Part shown: positions 55,518 through 64,000 of the stretch, in pieces
Layout of the letters: each line of letters starts with the position of its first letter
Numbering within the stretch: position 1 is the stretch's first letter
Source: Darksidea phi
Lineage: Eukaryota > Ascomycota > Dothideomycetes > Pleosporales > Lentitheciaceae
Length of the DNA stretch: 64,000 nucleotides
Direction: 5' to 3'
NCBI GenBank assembly: GCA_030770425.1
Contig: JASJFT010000214.1
Coordinates: 1 to 64,000, forward strand
Position numbers and translations under genes: made by a program
The notes under the pieces: model-generated
Told to the model about the DNA's origin: nothing
Seen by the model: the letters and a program-made list of their open reading frames with translations, nothing else
Database searches by the model: none

Positions 55518-56783
55518 ATACCAATCTCCCTGCAGCCGGAGCTCTTATTATCTACCTTGTTAATGATCGGAAAGTAGTGTCCGGGATCGGCGACGGTGGT
55601 AGCCTGAGGACAGTACTAGCATACTCTCGAGTGTATTCTTAGATCTTATTCCAAGCCTTTTGCGGCTTCTGGGTCTTCATAAGCGATGTTCGGTTTTTGT
55701 ATACCTGCCTTTGTGGCTAGCTCTTGACTGGTTCGGAGAATGTGGCATCCAATGATTTGAAGAACGGGAATGATGAGGAATGAAAGAAATAACGCGAGAT
55801 AGGAAATATAGAGATAACGTTCACTTCCACATTATGCTGGCGGTCTCTCTGGGTGATGTTAGGTACCATACCTTGTGATGTTAGGTTGAGCGATTTGACC
55901 TTCGCAGGCTACTGGTATCCACTAGCGAATGGATTTGGCTATGGGCTCTGTGTAAGAGCCGCCTGACTGGAACCATGATTGGGTGCCTCCAGTCTGGGAT
56001 CGAGCTGTGTATCGATGCTCCATGCAAGTGGGTGTATCATAAAATGTTCTGGTGTGCCGGCTGGGTGTCGGTGACGCTTCGAGACAGAATACGCTTCGTG
56101 TATCAGAGAGGATGTTGCGGAGAGAGTTTCCTGAGGCAAGCAATGTTGAGAATAATTTGCTCCACGATATGTGGGAGCAAGGTGCAGCATTCCGCAATGT
56201 GGACATGAGCACACATTTGTACTCAAGCTTCTTCGGTTCCTATAGACTCCGTGCAGCAGATCTTGCAATCAACCTCGGCTTCTTTAAATAAATTCAAACA
56301 CTGTTCCGTTCGAAAAAGTGTGTGCAGCCTATCATGGGCTCTGAATGGGCTTGTTTCGCAACAGACGCCGTTTCACAGACCACAGTAAGCGTTTGGAGAT
56401 CACCGACCAACCTGGTATTACTGGAAGAGCGTTACGGAATATGATGTTGCCGAGCTGCTTGCAAAAGCGAGAGTTGTTGTTAGTAGTTAGAGGTGTCATG
56501 TTTGTTGCACTGGCAGAGTGACCTTGAAAGCAACCGACAGCACCTAACATGATTGAAACACGTACTCGCTAGCCGAAGATAGCCCGAAGCCTGAGCATCG
56601 GGGACCAATACACGATGGTACTCAACGCATAGGCTGTCAAATATTTCAAGTTTACATTATACACGCCTGACAATCGCTCTGTCCAGCAAGCGTCTGGAAA
56701 GGGACACCCCTCAAATAACGCCTACAAATGCACATTCGCAACCGATGACCGCTCTACCGAAATCGAATCTAGTTTACCTTCAA
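55518..56783. other. Intergenic between convergent genes
   Basis: About 1.27 kb holding the 3' flanks of the N/Q-rich gene (+) and SEC63 (-). ORFs at 55922-56291 have no motif. Confidence 0.5.
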
Positions 56784-59058
56784 CTACTCTTCATCCGAGT
56801 CGGTGTCGGTATCGGTCTCGCTCTCTGACTCCACGTCTCCCTCAGTATCGCTTCCATCACTGCTGTCATCGTCCTTTGAAGACTTCTTCCTTGAAGGGAC
56901 GCCCGTCTTGAGCGTGCGCATCTGTCCTGCGATCGTGTCTGTTGCAAAGGTTAGTAAAGACGTTCTGAATAGGTGACATCAAACTTACCCTCATCCGGCT
57001 CACTAATTTCGCCCTCCTCCTCAACATCCTCCGCCTTGCTCGCGTCTTCCACCACAAGCGTTACCTCCTGCTTTGTATCCATGCCGATATAGCTATCACA
57101 GATCATGTGCATAACGAAGGTGTAGCTGCCAGGCTGTGGCGGAGCACCAAACTGCATCTTCAACGTCTGCACGTTAAAGGTTGGTTTGCCACTCGCGTCG
57201 AGAATCGGCTTGTCGAAGGTAGAGAACGTGAAGGGCGGAACGGCGATGCGACCCTGCTTGCTGTCCGCGAGGAAGATGTGCCATCGCGGGGCGTGGTCAC
57301 GGGCATAGTACGGGGCGTGGGCTAGAGGGGGCTGGATGGGCTTCTCATCTGAACGATCGTCCTTGCGTCCACTAATCGCGGCCACATCACCCTCATCGGG
57401 ATCAATATCTTGGAGGTCTTTGGGATTGACTTCGGGGACAGCAGTGGTGCCAGGTGGGATAAAGCGGGCCTTGACCACGAACTGGACCAAGCTGCTCGGG
57501 GTAACGAAGCGCTCGCCCACGACCTTGAAAAAGGCCTTCTCCACCTGCAAGACCAGGATTTGCGAAGCTAGAGCCATTGCCGTGCTGTATTGTGCTTCTG
57601 AAAGGAGGCCGGGGGCTACGACGCGGGACTTCCGCTGAGCGGAAGGAATGCGCATGAACTCCTGGATGGACAGGTGGGTTCTTGAACGTTCGGCCTCGGC
57701 AGCTTCGGCGACAGCAGGAGTGAAGTGGGGAAGTTGTTCCAGAGGAGAGGCGCCAGGTCGCAAGGCTTGGATTAGGTTCTGCGAGGTGTGGTAGGCTGAT
57801 AAAACGGCTTTGGTGGTACCGTACGCGAGTGCCATGGAAGCATAGGCTTCGTTGAGTCGGAGTGCGATTGGAGCAACCTCGTACTTCTCCTCGTTTAGAC
57901 TCTGATCATCTAGCTCAATACGTCCGAGGTATGCCCATAAAAGCGTTAAGACCTTCCTCCGCCGGCTATCTTCCAGCTCTTCAATCTTCTGGCGGTCCTT
58001 CTTTGTTAGCGCCTTAAGTACCGGCGAGTGGGCACTTCCCGAAAGCACCTTCTGTTCTAGTTTCGAGAGCCCGTTATCTGCCTTGTTCCCAGCCAAGGTC
58101 TCGTTGAACTCGTCGGCGCTGCTCAGCGCGCCGATAACCCCACTTTCGCCCTGGTCGTTGTCATATTCTCGGAAGAGCTTGCCAGCGCTAGACACTAATA
58201 TCTTGTCTTTTGTCAGGCGCTGCGTGCCATACCACCACTTGCCGACAAAATAAGGTAAAAGCACGCCGAGAGCGAGGGCGTACACGAGCAGGACGAACTT
58301 GCCGTTGCCGTCTGTGATGATCCACTTTGGAAGAGCGATGCCGATACTGAAGCTCTGTTTGCCATCTGGATGGCCATACTGCAGGTAGTTTTGACGGATT
58401 TCCTCGTCGGTAAGGGCCTTGAAAGCCTTCGTGACTTCAACCCAGTGGTCGTTGATGCTGTCTATGGTGATGTTCCTTTCCGGATCGGGATGGCGCTTAT
58501 CGGGGTGCTCCGTGAGTGAGAGCTTGCGGTAGTGCTTCTTAATTTGCTTCTCGCTCGCTGTCTGTTCCACAGTCAGCAATTGTGCCAACCGCCGCTACGA
58601 ATGGCAAGACATACCCGAGAGACACCCAAGACATCGTACGGATCCCAAATCTTGGGGACAGTCCGCGCAGTGACGATAATCAGATAGATCATAGCCGCAA
58701 TCACCGTCCACCCTGCGATGCTCACAACCGCCCGCTTTATCCTCCGCTCTCGCCGTTTCTGCTTCTTGCGTTGCTTCTCGATTAGGTCAACATGCTCTGG
58801 TGTGAAATCTGACGGTATTCGCGTCGCCGTGTTCTCTAGTTCTGCGCAAATATTAGAACGCGTATCGCACGAGTGGTGCCGGCGGGTGCGCACCTTTGCT
58901 AGGCTTTAGAAGCGAGTATGTGACGGGTACCGTAACGAAAGCGGTGAGTGTGACGATAAAGTAGGGGAAAAATTGCCCCTGCGCTTGTCAGTATAGCTAA
59001 TCATGTTTGCTCTCTGCGTACGTACCTGCTCATCGTAAGTGTAGTCCGTTCCGGACAT
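56784..59058 (-). CDS. SEC63: ER protein-translocation subunit Sec63
   Basis: Five exons: 59058-59026, 58978-58894, 58841-58615, 58561-56989 and 56938-56784, sum 691 codons, 690 residues. Sec63 is the J-domain partner of the Sec61 translocon that recruits the luminal Hsp70 (Kar2/BiP). TM1 is about residues 13-35 and TM2 about 78-98. The luminal J domain is about 105-175 with the HPD tripeptide (LTEHPDKRH), and TM3 is about 205-225. The Brl domain follows (LSIQEFMRIP, then FTFSTFDKP, and QPGSYTFVMHMICDSYIGMD). The C-terminus is a strongly acidic Asp/Glu/Ser tail encoded by the last exon, as in other Sec63 proteins, where it contacts Sec62 and is phosphorylated. Confidence 0.95.
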
Positions 59059-59496
59059 TTTGAGGGTTTGTCCTTATTCGGATGCGGCTGGTGGAGGAGA
59101 ATACCACAAGGAAGACAGGAGGAAAATTTGCTGATTGCAACAGCGGCGCATATACTCGTGGGTGGGGAGAGTCAGATATGTGGCATCTGAGGAGAGGTTG
59201 GCGTGGCCTTAAATAAAGTCGTCGTCAAAGAGCGAACCGCACCCTAGTCCAAGGACACAGTTTCCGCCGCCCATCGGGAACTCTTGGCGTTACGTCACGT
59301 GTGAACGCGCTTCTTCAGTGCAGGTGCACTTGCACTTGGGTGAGCCACATGCATAGCCACAATGACCTTTACTCTTGACACAAGCACCTCGAAGTACAGC
59401 AAGCATCACTCAAAATAGACTGCAGCTAGTGACAGTCTTCTGTGAGTTTGTCATAGATCTCAAGTCAAATTGTTTTTTATAACATGTTATGCGCGA
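59059..59496. other. SEC63 promoter region
   Basis: Contains GTTACGTCACGTG at about 59289-59301, a CRE/E-box-like composite. Also holds the 3' flank of the C2H2 gene. Confidence 0.4.
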
Positions 59497-60540
59497 TTAC
59501 CCTGTTCCCCTTCCTCCCCCTTTACCTCTTGCATAGATGCTGTGCGGGACGAATTGTAGTGCTGACATGCTTGATGCCAGACCTTCCATCGGATCTGCCT
59601 TTGTTACCGAAGCCTTTGGCGCTTGTGACGTTATTAAAGTTTGTGCTGTAGATGCTGTAGAGTCACCGCGACCTCGTCCATAGCCTCGACCGCGCCCCAC
59701 TCTTCTGGGATGCCCGAACCCTCCCCGTCCACGTAGTCTTACCGGCGTACGCTTGGGCTCTTCCTTTCGTTCGTCGTCATCGTCATTATCTTCTTCTTCC
59801 TCATCATCTTCGCCCTTGACGATATCCATGGAATCTCCAGTGACTCCACTTACGCTCTCGCCTCTCCTGTTACTTGCGGCCGAGGTGGTTGAGTTGACAG
59901 TGCTCGAACGCCGGCGATGGGCAGGCCGCAGCATGGAACTGCGACGGTCGATGCCATCGTTTACGATGAAGAAGTCGTAGTTTCGAGGAAATTGGTGTTT
60001 GTCGATGCAGTGGAGTCGACGCTTGAATGGCGTTGAGCAGAAGCGATCGCAGGTAGGGACAAGGCATGCAAACTACGCCAAGTCAGTGGTTCTGACTAGC
60101 TGATGCTGATTCATAGACCGAAAATGACTATTCAGAGCTCGGCAAGCAATGACACGAGTGTTGAAACGTGCGGGAACTGTTTGACGGGTGAAGGGAGGAC
60201 CTACCATCTTCTCCCCCTGATCCCTCTTCGCGGCGCTGATGGGATCATGGTTCTCCGCGATGTGTAAGTGTAGAAAATGCTCGTCCGGGAAGTTCTTATG
60301 ACATTCTGAACATCTATTCATATGCGTCTTCTGGTAGTGCACATCATACTCGTCAAACGAGGCAAACGTAAGCGGCCCGTGGGGGGGAAGCGAGCACTTC
60401 ATAACGGCCGGATGATCGGATACAGCACTATCTGCATCGAGATGGACGATCTTCACATCCACAGATTGTTCTCTCGATATCGGCGATCTCGGGTCTTCTG
60501 AGGACGACAAAGAGTCCTGGCGTGAGCGCTTGACCCCCAT
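59497..60540 (-). CDS. C2H2 zinc-finger protein with RGG tail (ZNF511-like)
   Basis: Two exons: 60540-60205 and 60072-59497, 132-nt intron, 303 residues. The C2H2-like fingers are MKCSLPPHGPLTFASFDEYD followed by VHYQKTHM, then CSECHKNFPDEHFLHLHIAENH. After the intron comes FACLVPTCDRFCSTPFKRRLHCIDKHQFP. The order of two close fingers, a third and then NYDFF resembles the ZNF511 family. The C-terminal half is disordered: a Glu/Asp-rich block, then RLRGRGGFGHPRR and GRGRGYGRGRG, typical RNA-binding arginine-glycine repeats. A nucleic-acid-binding role is likely. Exact targets are unknown. Confidence 0.83.
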
Positions 60541-61094
60541 AGTGATTGTTTGATTGTGCTTTGCGGTGCAGTGCGGTGCGGTGTGGAGATGAAAGAGGAC
60601 AGTACCTTTCCGGCCAAGCCTTCTCCCCCCCCGGCTGCCTGAGCTTGTGCTGTTAGTTGAGAGGCGGATGTCTTATGCCGTCCTTGGGACTGCCGCGTAG
60701 AGCTGGCGGTAGAGAGTGTCAATAGTGAGAGTGTCAGTGAGTTGGTGTGGTGCACGGCGGCCCGCTGGTGAATCACCTCCGCCACCGCTGGTTCGCTGGC
60801 TAGTGCGGCCCAATGCGTGAACCTTGCTCGAATTACATCCCTCCCTCACCTCAACACGGACTTTCTGCATCCCCAGCCCTCGTCAACTGCCGCAGGCCTG
60901 CCTCGCCTGCGCATTGGTTTGCTTCTGTCAAGACCCTCACCCGCTTGCTGCTTGTCCTTGCGCAGGGATAAGACCACCATCTCTCATGGAGAACACCAGC
61001 CACAGCAGCCGCCGTCACTCGCTCCGTGCCTCCATCTGACCTGCCGGCCGACCGTGGGGTCACATATGAACGTCGTGGGTCCTGCGTAAGAGGC
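60541..61094. promoter_or_regulatory. Divergent promoter, C2H2 gene and EST1-like gene
   Basis: A 554-bp GC-rich region between two opposed start codons. Short upstream ATGs occur on the plus strand (60986, 61026) before the EST1-like start. No TATA box is obvious. Confidence 0.45.
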
Positions 61095-63875
61095 ATGGCC
61101 GCAAACATCGAGCAGCTCCATAGGTACGCAAGGCTATCACTCTTCGGTGGCGTCCACGTGTCGCTAATGGAATTTTCCAGGCGGGCGCGCTCCATCGAGG
61201 AACAGCTCACCAGGCTTGCCGATAACGATGCCCCCGGTTCCAAGCTAGCGGCAATTCTCCAAGAGTGAGCACTCGAGGGCATCGGGCACGATACAGCGTC
61301 ATGTGCTTATCCAAGTAGTTACCGCGACGCCTGCGAGAAGATCCTCTCTGCCGACTTCGGGTACGCCTCGGCCCACCATGTCGAACTACAGCTCTGGAAT
61401 GCCCATCTCAAGGTGAACACCATCTACCGCAAGGAGAACCGCTCGGTATGTCGCAGTCGCCTAATGTTGGAGGATAGTGTTGACGTGGCCCAGCTCAAGA
61501 AGCTCAAGGAGCGCGTCGTTGAGCGTCGGAAGCTCCAGAAGGAATACCTACAGTTCATCAAGTCCAGCCAGCGCTTCTACCGCCAGCGCATCTTGAACCT
61601 CGATACTCAGTTTGAGGGCATCCCTGAGCTGCGCAAGATCGCCTTCAAGTGGAAGGATGACGGTATGTCGAAAATGGCCCTTACCAGCTCGCGCTCATGG
61701 TCCCCAGCTCCCCGCACCTCCACGCGCCCGCGCATCGACGCCTCCTTGAAGGACCAAGTCTTACGATCCTGCCACCAGACGCTGATAGAGCTCGGTGATC
61801 TCTCTCGCTACCGCGAATCCGAACTCGGGGACGAAAAAAGCCGCAATTGGGGCCCGGCGAAGGGATACTATGATCTAGCCGCCGAGATATATCCCGACTC
61901 TGGTCATTCGCATAACCAGTTGGCGGTCGTAGCACGAGAGGATGGAAATCACTTCCGCGCCGTCTACCACATCTATCGCTCTCTTGGAAGCAAGTTCCCG
62001 TACCCACAGGCCAAGCAGAACCTTGAGCTGGAGTTCAAGCGAATCGTGAGCGCCTGGGAAAAGGGTGAACTGATTAAGAAGCGCAACCCTTCTGACAACA
62101 GCAACCCTGGGCATGCCCTCATTGCTTGGTTCATCCGCCTGCATAGCAAGTGCTACAAGGGCGAGGATTTCAAGGAGCACGACGAGCTTGAAAGCGAAGT
62201 GCTCAGCCATCTGGCCATCGAGCTGAAGGAGCACTCTTTGGATTCTGTATTGCAGAAGATCATCCTCATTAACTTGGCGGCCGAATATTTTGCGTCTGTC
62301 CAGATGCGTAGGTTGAGTGGCCTGCATACATCATCCCCGCTAACAATTGCAGGCGAAAACCCACCACCGAACATTATGAAGACATATTTCTACTTTCTTA
62401 GGCTCAATGTGAAGACATTCTTTACCCTACTGCAGGTCATGCAACCGGAGCTCGAGCGCCTGTCCGAAGGGCACGACGTTACACATCACGGCGACCGTAC
62501 GCCGCAACTCTCCGATAACATCACTGTTGTAGCCCGTCGCGTACTCCCCGGACTCCGCCTCTATAGCACGTGGTTTACCCGCTTTTGGGAAGTACTGAAC
62601 GCGAACATTGCCGATACTCTGACGAAGGTGGAGGTGCAGGAACTTTGGAGATCATATGCCGAGACCCTGACCCTACTCGTATCTAGCTTTCCAGTGCAAG
62701 AGCTTCCCGATGACAGCTACATGCTTGAGGAGGATACTGACACAATTGGCTTCCAGCCGTTGATCTCCCCAGAAACAACCAAGCTTTGGTACAATGACGA
62801 TGGAATGAAGCAGAAGTGGACCGACCTTGAACGCAATCACCCGAATATCGAGATGCTCATGCGCGTCAGAGACCTGCTTGTTGATGGCCTTGTCTTGACA
62901 CAGAACCCGGATGCTCCTCTCGATCTTGATGGCTCTCGGTTCGTCTATCGCGAAGTCGGATTGCCACCCCTCGCGAGTCCTACGAACCGCGCCGATGCTT
63001 CACCCGTCGTGCCTATCGAAACGATCGATTTTCCGTTGTTTCCTCCAACGGCGCCAGTTGCGGAGGATCAAAAGTCGCACAGCGTGGCTGCTCCGTCGGA
63101 AACTGCATCCACTACACTGGCTAAAGATTCGGCCATGAATCAAATGGTGGATGACCTGGTTGGGCCAGACGAAGGTCTGGAGCCTTTGCCCGAGGAGGAT
63201 GAGAACATTCCTCCGACTCCCCCAGAGCAGACCTTTGAGGACACGACATTGGTCACCGACAGCACTTATGGCCTGGCTACTTTCTCCGTTAGCGACCTCG
63301 TAAACACCGTCCAAAATTACAAAATGGCCTCCGGATCTCCGTCTCCGGCAGTCCCCTTGTTATCAACGCCTATGCATAGGGGCGCTTCTTCGTCTTCAAT
63401 TCGTGGGCCCGCAAATCTACCTTCTCTCCCAGACGGACAGTGGAACATGAACTCTATTTGGAACCGCAGCTATAACGGCACTCCTGGCCCTGCTTCGCCT
63501 CTTCTCCCTGAGGCTGTTGAAGTCCGTGATTCGCCCTTGAATGGCTTGCGTTCTAGTCATGTTCGTGGCGATTCTTCGAATTCGCTCCACAGCTCTGACT
63601 TTAGCGCTCCTAGTACCGTCCGTCCTCCACGCCCGATATCTGGTGGTCTCGGCAGTGGCACCGCTTGGGGAAACCCTGCGGCCTCCCACTATGGCTCCGC
63701 TTACGGTAACGGAAATGCCGTGTATGGTCACGGTCCTATCTACGGCAACGGCTATAATCAAGCTGGACATCCAAACGACATAAACCTCGCCAGTCCACTT
63801 CTCTTTAGGGGCTCCTACGCTGAGCAGTGGCACAGCTCATACGGTCGTACACCGCCGAATGGTCAGGCCGGCTGA
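61095..63875 (+). CDS. EST1/SMG-like (EBS1-type) telomere and mRNA-decay protein
   Basis: My model has six exons: 61095-61123, 61181-61264, 61319-61445, 61494-61662, 61708-62307 and 62353-63875, sum 844 codons, 843 residues. The last three introns (48, 45 and 45 nt) are multiples of three and lack stops. A long ORF runs through them, but each has a proper donor and acceptor, the first and third have CTAAT or CTAAC branch sites, and removal improves the protein. The N-terminal part matches the EST1/SMG5-7 fold with TPR-like helices: LQLWNAHLKVNTIYRKENRS, YLQFIKSSQRFYRQRI and DLSRYRE. A hallmark GYYDLAAEIYPDSGHSHNQLAVVA is followed by AVYHIYRSL. The C-terminus is disordered, rich in Ser, Pro and Gly. 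Family members act in nonsense-mediated decay or telomerase recruitment; which applies here is open. Confidence 0.87.
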
Positions 63876-64000
63876 TTGATGATGGCTCAGCCGTGACTGG
63901 CTGACTACTGCCCTCTTTCGCCGACCATTCCGACACCGACACTTCCAAACAAGCCATGTCTGGCCATCTCCTCAGTCCATCTGAGATTGCCGATTACTGA
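63876..64000. other. 3' flank of the EST1-like gene
   Basis: No gene is seen before the window ends. Confidence 0.5.

Noticed and set aside
1..64000. CRISPR array, operon, prophage or intact transposon
   Set aside because: None seen. Gene structure is eukaryotic and no transposase, integrase or reverse transcriptase motif was found in any frame examined.

Overview
The window looks like ordinary chromosomal DNA of a filamentous ascomycete (Pezizomycotina, most likely Dothideomycetes or Pleosporales; this placement is an inference from gene content and style). The evidence is many introns of about 45-65 nt with GTRNGT donors, CTAAC-like branch sites and YAG acceptors, eukaryotic ribosomal, SAGA, PAN and SEC63 genes, and a degraded repeat with C-to-T and G-to-A changes typical of RIP. 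I see no operons, CRISPR arrays, phage genes or intact transposons. I rebuilt exon structures by eye from reading frame, splice sites and protein continuity; most sum exactly to whole codons.

Layout: 0.6-1.4 kb, GPI-anchored surface protein (-). 3.4-5.2 kb, D-arabinono-1,4-lactone oxidase (+). 8.3-10.1 kb, membrane-anchored carboxylesterase (+). 10.6-13.6 kb, SAGA subunit Spt20 with long polyQ (+). 14.1-14.7 kb, SRPBCC protein (-). 15.6-16.6 kb, small heat-shock protein with a heat-shock element and TATA box (+). 18.4-19.6 kb, Cys-rich unknown (-). 20.0-21.1 kb, disrupted RING-finger gene (+). 22.1-24.3 kb, PAN3 (+). 25.8-27.3 kb, class III aminotransferase (+). 28.2-28.8 kb, isochorismatase-like hydrolase (+).

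The 28.9-34.7 kb stretch is the most accessory-looking part. A five-exon gene for a 1099-residue protein with a CorA-like transmembrane pair lies between two direct copies of a ~210-bp repeat. One copy is strongly RIP-mutated, and AT-rich relics lie next to it. After that come a second Cys-rich unknown that shares a C-[GS]-H ... C-x2-N-C signature with the 18-kb gene (35.9-36.7, -), an MFS transporter (37.4-39.0, -) and a GH128-type glycan hydrolase (40.0-41.0, +).

41.2-43.4 kb holds a head-to-head ribosome-biogenesis pair, ribosomal protein uL22 (-) and fibrillarin NOP1 (+), about 265 bp apart. Beside it is a small secreted Cys-containing protein made of short exons (43.8-44.2, -) that no single long ORF reveals. 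The rest holds a ribonucleotide-reductase-inhibitor-like protein (46.6-47.5, -), a four-TM membrane protein with a GC-AG intron (48.6-49.3, -), a RING/LysM protein (50.6-51.5, -), ribosomal protein uS8 (52.2-52.8, +), a secreted N/Q-rich repeat protein (54.4-55.5, +), SEC63 (56.8-59.1, -), a C2H2/RGG protein (59.5-60.5, -) and an EST1/SMG-like protein with three phase-neutral introns (61.1-63.9, +).

Most genes are housekeeping: translation and ribosome assembly (uL22, uS8, NOP1), mRNA decay (PAN3, EST1-like), transcription (Spt20), secretion (SEC63) and stress (sHsp, ALO1). The candidates for something less described are the repeat-flanked CorA-like gene, the two genes sharing a Cys/His signature, the small secreted protein and the N/Q-rich secreted protein.
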